A stretch of 64,000 nt of DNA from Euclidia mi (taxonomy: Eukaryota; Arthropoda; Insecta; Lepidoptera; Erebidae), in assembly GCA_944739405.2 (NCBI GenBank), contig OX123191.2:5746830-5810829 (forward strand), given 5' to 3'. The position numbers and the translations under genes were made by a program. A model generated the notes under the pieces. It was not told where the DNA came from. It was given only the letters and a program-made list of their open reading frames with translations, and ran no database searches. Positions 20,150 through 30,515 of the stretch are shown piece by piece. Numbering within the stretch: position 1 is the first letter of the stretch; every line of letters starts with the position of its first letter.

Positions 20150-22008
20150 TAATCCTTCATTTATTGAATATGTAAGAAATTACTCAAAAGTTTTTAAGAG
20201 AGCATGAGCTTCAGCTAAGTCTATATTTATAAGTAATAAAATTAAAGAATCCAAGAACAAAATAAAAACAACTTGGAACATTATTAACAGTGAGACTGGT
20301 CGAGCTAAGTTAGTAGATAATAGCTATGAATTAAAATGTAATGGAGAAATAGTTACAAAGAAAATTGATGTTGCTCAGGCTTTTAACAACTTCTTCATAA
20401 ACATACCAGTGAAAACAACCAAGTGTTTAGACTCATGCCCAAGCAAAGCAGAGATGTTAGTTAGGGGCAATGTGAATGAGTGTGATGTGCTGTTTAATTT
20501 TAAATACATTGACACCAATGACATCCTCAAGACTTTCAAGACCATCAATATTAAGAAATCTATTGACTTATGGGGTATTTCAGTTAGTCTTGTTCGCCAA
20601 ATCATTTTTAGCATAGCTCCATATTTAGCTGCAATATTTAATAGATGCGTGGATAAAGGGGTATTTCCTGATTTAATGAAAAACTGCAAGGTGATACCAC
20701 TTTTCAAAAAAGGATCCAAGAGCGACCCTAGTAACTTTCGGCCAATTTTTATCTTGCCTGCAATCAGTAAAATTTTTGAAAAGGTTATTTTGCATCAGTT
20801 AGAGAGCCACTTTCTCACAAATAATTTATTGCACAGTGAGCAGTATGGCTTCACTAAGGGTCGCTCCACCGTTGATTCACTCTATTAAAACATATCTTTA
20901 ACGCTTGGGAAAATTTGAAGGATGCCATTGGTGTTTTTTGCGACTTGTCAAAGGCTTTTGATTGTGTTGAACATGATACACTTTTACGTAAACTCAACCA
21001 TTATGGTATTCGAGATAGCGCACTCAATCTTGTTGCCAGTTACCTTAGAGATAGAGTTCAGTATGTAGATGTTAGTGGAAGTAGGTCTCAAGGTTTGCCA
21101 GTGGGAATGGGTGTTCCACAGGGCTCTATTCTTGGTCCGTTTCTTTTTTTAGAAATCTATGTGATATTGTTCTTTTTGCTGACGATACTTCACTTATTTT
21201 TAAAGTTGATCGTAATACAAGTAACATTGACAGCGTAAATAATTCTCTTGCGCAAGTACTACGTTGGTTCACGACAAATAATTTGCTACTCAACTCTGGC
21301 AAAACAAAATGTGTGAAATTCACTTTGCCGAATGTCAAAAATATTTTTACTAATATAATTTTAAATAACGAAACAATTAACCTAGTTGATTCAACTGTAT
21401 TTTTAGGTTTAACTTTAGATTGTAAGCTTCAGTGGGGTGCCCAAATATCCTGTTTGGCAGTCAAACTTAGTTCTGCAGCATTTGCAGTTAGGAAAGTTCG
21501 CCAATTCACAGACGTAGATACTGCTAGACTAGTTTACTTTAGTTACTTTCACAGTGTAATGTCTTACGGGATACTATTATGGGGTACGGCGGCCGATATT
21601 CAGACAATTTTTGTTATTCAAAAGAGGGCCATACGTGCAATATATAAGTTAGGTGCTAGAGATTCTTTACGAGATAAATTTAAAGAAGTAGAAATATTTA
21701 CAGTTGCATCGCAGTATATATTTGCTAATTTAATGTACGTTAAGAAAAACTTAACTCTTTACCGTAAAAATAGTGACGTGCACAAAGTGAACACAAGGAA
21801 TAAGCATAAACTAGTGGGCACTAACTACCGTCTACATAAAGTTCATAACTCATTTGCGGGACTCGGTATACAATTCTTCAACAAATTACCTCTGGAAATA
21901 ATGAATTTACCTCTGCACAAATTTAAAACCACTACTAGGAATTTTCTTTTAAAAAGGGGTTATTACACTATTAAAAAAATTCTAGATGAAAAGACATCAT
22001 GGGTCTAG
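20150..22008 (+). pseudogene. LINE reverse transcriptase, multiply frameshifted
   Basis: Pieces in order: a linker with TTWNIINSETGRAKLV (20270s); 20409-20888 with IFNRCVDKGVFPD, CKVIPLFKKGSKSDPSNFRP and EKVILHQLESHFL; a stop at 20886; 20915-~21160 with VFCDLSKAFDCVEHDTLLRK and GVPQGSILGP; a deletion/frameshift removing the INDLP-like block; the catalytic FADDTSLIF near 21175; then 21283-22008 with LLLNSGKTKCVKF, VFLGLTLDCKLQW and a C-terminal ILLWGTAADIQ and RAIRAIYKLGARDSLR. At least three frame changes and one stop make it non-functional. The FADD centre is kept. Confidence 0.8.
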
Positions 22009-22010
22009 TT

Positions 22011-23296
22011 GCTTTTTTTTTTAAATTCACCATTATTGTTATTTTTATGACTGTGTAAAATACTCTCTTCTTAATTAGTAACATGTTAAGTGGAGGTGCC
22101 TCGTGAACACATGATTTTTGCAGGATTTGGATATTATTACGATTTGTTGAATGTAGTTTAACATTATTTATTCCTGATCATATCGTTGTTCACTTGTCAC
22201 CTTCACAAAATTCTTTCTACATTTGCATTCCTTCACGCGGTCCACTGATTTATGTTCATAATAACGATCTGGAAAATGGAGGTAATCGGCGGTCATGGTC
22301 AGTATACCAATAGATTGTTTCTTACTGCCGGTTCGTATACCGTTATCGTCATGCTCACTAAAATGTCATTTCTTGTGGTGGCGTCGTGTGCCGGGTCATC
22401 CCTGTCCCTCTAATATGGCGAGAGGGATGATGGCTGGCACATGCGTCATACTCGTGAACGGGTGCTACTTGCGATGACTGGTCGATGACGGTCTTGCGGG
22501 CTGGTATTAGATTTTAATATTTAACTGCATCATTTCCATCATGGGTCTGATCACTTTCGCGGATTGCCTGCATTGTTAGGTATATATAATGTAAGTGGAT
22601 GCTCCTGTTTCACCATGTCTATTCTGAGGAGACTAACCAAATGAACATCAAAAGTATTATGCTTGAGTATTATTATGTACAGTAAATATATACAAGTGAT
22701 ATAGAAGGTGTAACAGTTGCAGCACCTTACAAAATGTAAATTATGTGTATTATGCAAAACCTGGCGAAGAAAAAGAGTGACCGTGAGTTTTATTGCCCGT
22801 TCTTTCTCATGGTTCTACCTATTGCTTTGCGAACGTGGCAGTAAATATAAATGTAAAGTCTTTAAGTAATTATTTTATAACTTTATTATTTTGACGTTCA
22901 TAAGCATCACATTGTGACCCAAATGAATAAAAAAAAAATACGAACTTCATATTATGGATGAAATAAGCCTACAAACAGAACGAATAATCGTATCTCTCAC
23001 ACTAAAATGTGTTCTAGCTCGGAATAGAATCTACGACCTCCGTCTTTCTTTACTAAGAATCACTAACCACTAAACAATTCTGAAATGGCAACGCCTTAAA
23101 TATCAAATTCAGTTAATTTCAAACTAATACCATTATCATCCCAAACTTCAATAATTGACGCGGTTTTGAAATATTATGAGAAGCGGAACAATAGTATCAT
23201 GGCAGCAGAATATTGCATACTTTTAATAAGTAAATAATACCAATACTTTTTACCCGCAGTCATATTACCTTTGCTACAAATTTGTGCAATATAAAA
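22011..23296. other. Possible LINE 3' UTR, then unassigned DNA
   Basis: Bases 22011-22540 follow the LINE stop and could be its 3' UTR; there is no clear simple-repeat tail. A more GC-rich patch lies at 22260-22500. A weak tRNA-like sequence occurs on the minus strand at about 22990-23100 (TAAGGCGTTGCC... GATTCTATTCC). No gene seen. Confidence 0.3.
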
Positions 23297-23485
23297 TCTT
23301 AATATATAAAATCCTTGCGTTACTGACTGACTGACAGACACGCTACAGCCGAAACTATTGGGCGCAGGAAGTTGAAATTTGGCATGTATGTTCCTTGGGG
23401 ACCGTAGGGGTGCACTAATACCCACGGAAAGGCCAAAACGGGTAAATTTAAAAAAAATGCAGGCGTAGCTGCTGGCGTCCTCTAG
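23297..23485 (+). mobile_element. Mini-Helitron H1, copy 2 (internal deletion)
   Basis: 189 bp, TCTTAATATATAAAATCCTT to GCGTCCTCTAG, between host A and T. About 20 bp is missing in the region that elsewhere reads AAGAAGGGATTTCCCGAAAT. Both termini are kept. Confidence 0.8.
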
Positions 23486-23660
23486 TTATATTATAAACAC
23501 AAAAGCAAGGAACCGTGGGCTGGTAGAGAGGCTATTAATAAAAAACATCTGACATCAATACGAAAGTTTAGCCCGACACTCCACAATATAGGGGCTGTCG
23601 GCTTCCGACTACCTGTGGCTGTATTCTGGGAGGAAATTCAACGGACGATAAGTACTGCAA

Positions 23661-24110
23661 CATACATACATACATACATAGACTCACGCCTGTTTCCCGG
23701 AGGGGTAGTCAGACTCTACAGAACGCCATTTGCAACGATCCTGACATACCTCTCTTGCTTCAGTCACTCCCATCAAGTTTCTCATGCATGCTCTTCTGTT
23801 TGGGGTAGGTACTTCTGACCTGTCCTTTCTTTAAGATGTCTCCAAACTTTTCTTTTTTATAGTATAGGAAGACAAACGAACAAGTGGGTCACCTGATGGT
23901 AAGTAATCACCGCCGCCCATAGACACCTGCAATGCCCGAAGGATCACAAGTGCGTTGCCTACCTTTTTAAAAGGAATATGCTCTCTTCTTGAAGATTCTA
24001 ATGTCGAACCGGTTTGAATCTGGGCTGAGAACGTCCGCCGAGGTCTTCCCCTTCGTCCTGTCCCATTCACACTTGCCTTATATATCTTCTTTGTTAGTCT
24101 TTCGTCATCC
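23661..24110 (-). mobile_element. RTE LINE 3' fragment with 11-bp TSD
   Basis: TSD AAGTACTGCAA at 23650-23660 and 24111-24121. Minus strand starts in the C-terminal RT region (LDDERLTKKIYKASVNGTGR-like) and ends CCGGGAAACAGGCGTGAGTC then (TATG)n. It is interrupted by a second repeat at 23846-24018. Confidence 0.85.
23846..24018. repeat. 173-bp repeat inserted in the RTE fragment
   Basis: Splits the RTE reading ATGTCTCCAA^TCTGG exactly. Contains GACAAACGAACAAGTGGGTC, CACCTGATGGTAAGTAATCA, CCGCCGCCCATAGACACCTG and AAGTGCGTTGCCTACC. I recall this type of sequence as common in Lepidoptera, but it occurs only once here and its class is unknown to me. Confidence 0.6.
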
Positions 24111-24175
24111 AAGTACTGCAAAGCTTAGAGCATTAAAGAAAAATATTACTAACTACTTATATTTTATAATTTTTT

Positions 24176-24287
24176 TTATAGACTCGCCTGTATCCCCGAA
24201 GGGGTAGGCAGAGGTGTAATGTTACACCCACATTTCGCCATGAATTTTTAGGTCCCACGTAATAGGCGGCGAGCCTATTGCCGTTAA
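24176..24287 (-). mobile_element. 5'-truncated SINE-A
   Basis: Minus strand from TAACGGCAATAGGCTCGCCG through CGTGGGACCTAAAAATTCAT to CCCCTTCGGGGATACAGGCG. The tRNA head is missing. Confidence 0.75.
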
Positions 24288-26414
24288 ATGTGCCACTTCA
24301 GCTTGTAATTTTTTTGAGCTGTGTCGATTACCTTGGTTCTCTGTCGGATCACTTCATTAAGTCCAAATTGCTGCTCTAAAACAGACGTAAAAACAATTTC
24401 AAATTTACGATGACTTGCAAATGCCTTAACTCAATAATCATTTCATAGAACTGTTTGTAATTGGCTATGGCAGAACACACACCATCAATTCAACCAATCC
24501 TTTAAATAAACCGTCAAACAATATGTCCTGGCGTTTTATACATTTACCCCCATCCCGACGTTAGGCGCTCAGAATACGGTCGCTAGTTCGGGTCGAATAA
24601 ATTGCAAGTTATTTTCCACCCCGTCGCCGACCATATTGACGTTGACACTTAACGCCACATAAATCTCCCGGTGGAAATAATTAAACATAATTGCTGGCCA
24701 GACAGTTTTGAAATATCGCGGTTATTTATATTTTAAAATTTAAATTTACCTAATGCATAATTATTTTGGAAGATCGTCCGATTAATTTTAAATAGCGGGC
24801 ATATGATCTCAAAATAAATATACCTGTCATATTCAAGTGACAAATCTATGCTTAGTAATAAAGTAGTGATCTGTTAATACTTAGAATGTTACAAACATTA
24901 ATGTATTTTCCATCAAATGTTTCAAATTTGTAACGGACGAGTGATCATTTTAAAAATTAAGTAGAGACCATGCTTACAATATAATTAACATAATATTGAA
25001 TGGTATAATAATTTATTTCTGCGGTTTTTAAAGCTTAAAAATATCCTGACTGATCCTTGCTATCATAATTTCAAGTACTTTCAAAGATGTCTGAGTTTCT
25101 TATATACGAAATTATTTGCTGTGAAATCGTTCTTATGATGTAAAAATAAACAAAATAAAATTAGCAGCTTATAACAGGAAGGGCAGGATTGATATCAATA
25201 TTGACACGACCTTAGCCAAAATATTACAACTTTGAAACTAAACATTACATTTTATCGGAATGTATCCCTATAAAGCGTTGACCATGATTATCCCAGGTCA
25301 GTGACCTTAACAGTCACTCAGTGAATTGAGTCTCATACCCTCAAAGTTTAAGATGACATGTCCGTATCATAATTAACAATTTATTCAACAAATTGGGATC
25401 ACGAATGACGGTGCCCAACTCACTGAAGGGTTATTCACCCCTTAAAATGTTTGTATGACAGTTATGTCCAGTGCGTGACGAATTCAATAAAAGAATCCCT
25501 TTGCAAAGGTTAAATATCGAAATTGAAAACAAAATATTTATGATATTCTACATATTAACACGTGACGTTAACAGAAATTGTTGCCAAAGTGTAAAATATA
25601 TGCCGAAAAGAGTAAACTCATACGCATGAATAAAATATGTTTAAAAATATTTTGTGTCATAAAAGATGGATCGGTAGAATTTTACAAGAAAAGTAGGGCA
25701 GTTCTATTCGTATGCAACCTTTGACTACTGGATATTGATATATTTTTATGTATGTTCAATAAAATTCAAGTATCTTTTAAAATGTATGACTTGCTTTGTA
25801 GCCTGTTCTTGACATGGCTCGTTATATTTTAATGGTAGAAGAATTTGAAATAGTTGAAATATCGATTTCAGAGATGTGTTTTTATAAAATTCCATGTCTT
25901 ATTTCAGTTTTTATATTTATTTCTCTTTTATCAAATAAGTTTTGAATGTATATTACTTCATTTAGGTAGTACTTCTGCTAGTAATAAAAAAATAGTTTCT
26001 AGATAATGCGGTTTCAATGTAATATCTCTAAAACTAATATATCGGGATAGAAACCGTTAACAGTAGTTTGATTTCAACGCTTATACCTGTTTTAAACGTG
26101 TAAATTAATGACTGGTTATTTCAGAGGCTTAGTTAAATTAAAGTAGTCTACTCTATCATTATTATTGTAAAGGCAAAACTAATATAATACGAACTAAAAA
26201 TATTTTGTGTGCTAGAAACACACATAGATATAAAAAAACCTAAGACACACAGTCAGCATCTAAAAAAAGTCTGGCAAAATCCATGCACATGCATGTTTTT
26301 ATTTTCAAATAGTACTATTCCGTCCTCACGGCGTATTCAATACAATTTTACGATGTAAATACAAGTGTAAGGTTACATTTAGAAAATAATCATTATGATC
26401 ATAATACCTATCAT
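24288..26414. other. Longest repeat-poor stretch; no gene
   Basis: About 2.1 kb with no recognised repeat or open frame. A less AT-rich segment at 24535-24680 (ACCCCCATCCCGACGTTAGG, TTCCACCCCGTCGCCGACCA) stands out and could be a conserved non-coding element or an exon too short to recognise. Confidence 0.35.
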
Positions 26415-26424
26415 AACTATAACT

Positions 26425-26686
26425 ATATACATACATAGTCTCACGCCTATATCCCCGAAGAGGTAGGCAGAGGTATATTGCTACACCCAATTTTCGCCAG
26501 TTTTATTTTAGTCCCACGTAATAGGGGGCGAGCCTATTGCCGTACCGGGCACATTACCAGACTCCGAGCTGCTACTGAGAATTTCCTAACGGAAAAACCC
26601 AGTAACACTTTGCCCGACCCGGGAATCGAATCAGAGATCTCCCAATCCCACGCGCACATTTATGCCGCGAGACCAATGAGGCAGTC
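26425..26686 (-). mobile_element. SINE-B copy with 10-bp TSD
   Basis: TSD AACTATAACT at 26415-26424 and 26687-26696. Minus strand: GACTGCCTCATTGGTCTCGC, GGCATAAATGTGCGCGTGGG, B box TGATTCGATTCCC, SINE-A-type body and tail ATAGGCGTGAGACTATGTAT. Full length, 262 bp. Confidence 0.9.
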
Positions 26687-26696
26687 AACTATAACT

Positions 26697-27582
26697 GATG
26701 ATGCACAATGTGGACGGTTTTGAACGTCACTTCTGTCCGAGACTGTGTATATTGGGTTTTTATACATACTTATATCAATGGCTAGAAACCTTATCTATCC
26801 CGCCTAGTGCCGGCCTAACACACGTGTGTACTAATAGGTACTACGCCTAATACGCCTAGCGTTGCTCGAACAGAAGGGCGTTCGACTCGCTCGGGAGGAT
26901 ATACGATTAAGAGTATATTGACAAAAATCTTTTATTCCTTACGCTTACTATTTATTCAAATATAAATGAATAAAAAAACCTCCACATCCGGAGCACTGAT
27001 ACGTTGTATACATTTAGTTGCTGTGCGTGCCAAGTGTGAAACGTCCCCTAAATATTATCTCTTACACCGAACTGTAACTGTCATCTTATTTATTTTGGCG
27101 TGACACGCGATCTTTTGTTTAATGTGTATATTATTTACTTTTTATTATATGCGTGGCGAGGGATGTAGGTCAAATTGTGAACAATATTTTGTTGTGGAGT
27201 TCACAGAAAAATGTGGAATAGGGTAGGGCTAAGGACTCGTTACATAATAAATAGTAGCGACATGTGTGGTTTATTTGCTGCTATCATAAATACTTTACAT
27301 AAAAATACTTTATTTTTTATTAATAACTCCATTTACACCACTTTCCGAAACAAACTACACGCTTTTGATAAGTAAACAGTAGATACACTGTTGTTTTGTC
27401 GTGCTATTGTATACACTCATAGTCTCTGGAAAAGCAGAATCACAAATCAGTTGATAACGGTACTCGTAATTCGTTCCTGCTTGACTTAACACAAAGAAAT
27501 TCAGTCTTTAAAGTACTAGACAGGCAGCATAGATAACACTGTGTATAACCATAACACATAGTCTGTAGTATATTATTGACAC
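26697..27582. other. No gene recognised
   Basis: AT-rich DNA without recognised repeats or open frames. Confidence 0.3.
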
Positions 27583-27589
27583 GTATCTA

Positions 27590-27690
27590 TGTATGTGTGA
27601 ATGAAGCAAGAGAGGTATGTCAGGATCGTTGCAAATGGCGTTCCGTAGTCTCTGCCTACCCCTTCGTGAACCAGGCGTGAGTCTATGTAT
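27590..27690 (+). mobile_element. Short RTE LINE 3' fragment
   Basis: Plus strand GAATGAAGCAAGAGAGGTAT, CGTTGCAAATGGCGTTCCGT, CTGCCTACCCCTTCGTGAAC, AGGCGTGAGTCTATGTATGT. A 7-bp TSD GTATCTA occurs at 27583-27589 and 27691-27697. Its CTTCG in the tail is closer to the SINE-A tail than the other RTE copies are. Confidence 0.75.
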
Positions 27691-27881
27691 GTATCTACTT
27701 TAGATATATCATCGGCGAGCCTAACTACTGAAGGTGGAAATTCCAATTCAGACACACGACACAGGATTCCTTTACTAAGGAAGCGTTTACTAATATTCCA
27801 TCCTAAAGGAGTAAAATAGGTGAAAATATGCTAAGAATCCACTGCTTTTGAAGCTAACACTATAAAAATACGGAGAGCTAA

Positions 27882-28089
27882 TCTTATACTAATATATAAA
27901 GCTGTAGAGTTTGTTTGTTTGGTTGAACGCGCTAATCTCAGGAACTACTGGTCCGATTTGAAAAATTCTTTCAGTGTTATATAGCCGATTTATCGAGAAA
28001 GGCTATAAGCTGTATAACATCACGCTATGAGCGACGGGAGCAGAGCAGTAGCCTTAAATAACGCGGGTGTAACCGCGGGCATCCTCTAG
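27882..28089 (+). mobile_element. Mini-Helitron H2, intact ends
   Basis: 208 bp between host A and T. Starts TCTTATACTAATATATAAAG, contains GTTTGTTTGGTTGAACGCGC and CAGGAACTACTGGTCCGATT, ends ACCGCGGGCATCCTCTAG. The 3' hairpin is GCGG-GTGTAA-CCGC. Related copies lie in minus orientation at 44041-44257 and at the 5' end of 42673-44045. Confidence 0.8.
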
Positions 28090-28494
28090 TAAAATTGTAA
28101 GCCATTTGTAATTACTCGTAGTGTTGGAGACCTTGGAACCAATAGCTGTCTTAAGGTCTATCTACCTAAGATTAAAGTTCACAACACAGCAAGATTGTGT
28201 GAACCGCGGGTCGCAATTAATATCGCCACGTATATTATTTACCCATACATGCAGACGAGATATGGGCAAGCTTACATCTTGTAATCCAAGGAACCTTACT
28301 TCGATCACATCTTATATCCCATATATACAATACTAGTACCTATATCTATAAGAGATCTGAGTGGGAGTTATTTAACGTAATCGATTCATAAAACTGCGGA
28401 CGTATACACGTAACCGCGTAAGTAGTTTCGTGGTTGATTTAATTAGTTACTTTTCGTAAGCGGTGTATATGTGTATAATCTATGGTTCCAGTTC

Positions 28495-28640
28495 TGTATG
28501 TAGGTATGTATCGCGCGCGCGATACTCGGCGTGCGGTGCGCCTGCACGACAACACGTTACACAAAACTATACGATTATATCCGAGTTCACCCGAGCTTGA
28601 TGCGCTGGGCTGTGTCAGAGTGTGCGTGAAACATGTGTAA
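28495..28640. promoter_or_regulatory. CpG-rich patch, possible regulatory DNA
   Basis: A patch of dense CpG in AT-rich DNA, with the self-complementary TCGCGCGCGCGA at about 28509-28520, then CTCGGCGTGCGGTGCGCCTG. No adjacent gene was found, so a promoter role is only a guess; a transposon end is an alternative. Confidence 0.2.
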
Positions 28641-28702
28641 ATTAATGAAAAACAAGAGTCAATTAATGTAAATAGTCCACTAATTATGAAATTTATTGTA
28701 TA

Positions 28703-28910
28703 CTAGAGGACGCCAGCAGCTACGCCTGCATTTTTTTTTAAATTTACCCGTTTTGGCCGATCCCGTGGGAATTTCGGGAAATCCCTTCTTAGTGCACCCC
28801 TACGGTCCCCAAGGAACATGCATGCCAAATTTCAATTTCCTGTGCCCAATAGTTTCGGCTGTAGCGTGTCTGTCAGTCAGTCAGTAACGCAAGGATTTTA
28901 TATATTAAGA
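28703..28910 (-). mobile_element. Mini-Helitron H1, copy 3
   Basis: 208 bp; plus strand CTAGAGGACGCCAGCAGCTA to TTATATATTAAGA, flanked by A and T. Nearly identical to copies 1 and 4. Confidence 0.8.
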
Positions 28911-29359
28911 TTAAATCAAATGAACTTTTAAATACGCCTGCATTGAATTTTGAAATCATCGTAATAATGTGTTTCATTAATTATAATATCCATTTAATAC
29001 GTAAATTCATATAAAAATTAAGTTGTGCAGCCAGTCCTAAGCCTGGTAATGAAAATAGATATAATTATGGTCCTTATTCGTAAAGTAACCTTTATGCATA
29101 ATTCTACAGTAATGTACCTAATCGTAGTCTCATCGAAAATAGTTACAAGTTTTAGCTAACCGAGTTTCTTGGTATACCGTATCGACACTGCATAGAAATA
29201 ACTAGTTACAGAAATAACCACTTTTGGAACCGATTATACGTACTCACGAAACTACTTACAACCGATTACGAGCAAAGCACGTTACGACCCACTACTATTG
29301 TTTTTCGTGTGAGTGTGTGGCCAAATCTGGTGTCTGAGTTTTCAGACCGCCCTAAGGCC
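28911..29359. other. No gene recognised
   Basis: AT-rich DNA. Nothing assigned. Confidence 0.3.
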
Positions 29360-29532
29360 TGCGACATGGCCTAATGATCCTTATCCTTAGACAAGAACCG
29401 AAACCAACAGCTTTACGTGCCCTCCCAAGCACGGTAGCGCTCAGATGTAGATGCCACACACGGTCACCCATCCAAGTGGTGACCTGAGCAAGCGTTGCTT
29501 AACTTTGCCGATCTGTTACAAATGGCAAGCCA
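29360..29532 (-). mobile_element. SINE relic with 5S-rRNA-like head
   Basis: On the minus strand, AAGTTAAGCA (complement of 29496-29505) is followed 18 bases later by ACTTGGATGGGTGACC (complement of 29462-29477). Animal 5S rRNA has these two blocks in the same order with the same spacing; they belong to its internal Pol III control region. A GATC-type block also precedes the first. Downstream, CGTGCTTGGGAGGGCACGTA resembles the body of tRNA-headed SINE-C (CGTGCCTCGGAGAGCACGTT). The rest of 5S is not recognisable, so this is a 5S-derived retroposon, not a gene. Confidence 0.6.
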
Positions 29533-29572
29533 AGTCTCGCTATGAGCGCTACAGTCTCGCTATGAGCGCTAC
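29533..29572. repeat. 20-bp tandem duplication
   Basis: AGTCTCGCTATGAGCGCTAC occurs twice in direct succession. The inner AGCGCT is palindromic. No function apparent. Confidence 0.85.
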
Positions 29573-30502
29573 AAACGTCGTTCCTTACACCCTGTATACA
29601 CCTAACTCCTAAACTACAATGTATATCTACCATGGCGGTGTGTGTGGCACAAAATCAAATTGGCTGCACTATCGGAGGCGAGTTCACGCACGTACGATAA
29701 GAAAAAGGTCGGTACCTTCTGAGCCGGCCCCGACGCACAGCACATATTGATCGTAATTTCAAGCGGCACTAACCCGGTGATGCACTATGTTTCATATATT
29801 TTTCGTCTTTTACTCTTTGGTGTAAGGTACTAGCTGGAAAATCTGTAGTGTTACTTGTTTTCGATCACAACAACTTTAATTACTCGTATACAAACGCAAT
29901 TTTTATCGCGAAATTATATTACAAGAAATGTTGGAATATACCTGCCTTCTACTCCATCCCGAGTCCATGACTGATATAGATATGACTTCTTAGATATGTT
30001 TCTACAATCAATATGAAAATATTAAGAAAAAACAATTCAATAAATAAATAATAATGCAATTAATAAATATAAATAGGTCTCATAATAAAAAGCAACCAAA
30101 CAACCTAATCATCTGTCTTGAAACCACAAACATAACCAGAAACGCACTACCCATATCGATTCCGTTTCGCTGAACAACACAAAAGTACGGAAGCGTCACA
30201 CGCAATGTACGATGCCACGCTGGTACACAGATCTTGCATGTTTATTGACATCATAATGCATGAATTTGGGTTATATTAAACTTCTCTTCCTGTTTTGGGT
30301 GTGACGATAAAAGAGATATTTTTTTAAAGAAAGTATCACATCATCGGTTATGCGTATTTAATGTGGTTACAGTAATTCAATGAATGAATTGTAAAAACAT
30401 TCCAAGGAATGGAGAGTTATGGTACATAATTAGTTCATTCTTTGCAAAGATATCTAATCGTTCGTGGAACATTATGGTTACATCCAACAGGGTGTAACCA
30501 GA
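29573..30502. other. No gene recognised
   Basis: Mixed unique-looking DNA; moderately GC-rich at 29640-29790. A direct repeat AATAAAT is frequent near 30040-30070. Nothing assigned. Confidence 0.3.
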
Positions 30503-30515
30503 ATTTAAATAAAGA

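Larger units (their letters stand above)
18340..22010 (+). mobile_element. Decayed LINE (CR1/Jockey supergroup) with esterase-like domain
   Basis: A long non-LTR retrotransposon running on the plus strand through an esterase-like region, AP endonuclease, reverse transcriptase and a C-terminal domain. No 5' UTR or TSD was recognised; the 3' UTR may continue past 22010 but its end is unclear. The order of domains and the C-terminal KLGARDSLR...N-K--LV pattern place it in the CR1/Jockey supergroup. A closer clade cannot be named without a tree. Confidence 0.8.

Noticed and set aside
29455..29520. A functional 5S rRNA gene
   Set aside because: Only the internal promoter-like blocks match; the 5' and 3' stems of 5S are missing and a SINE body follows.
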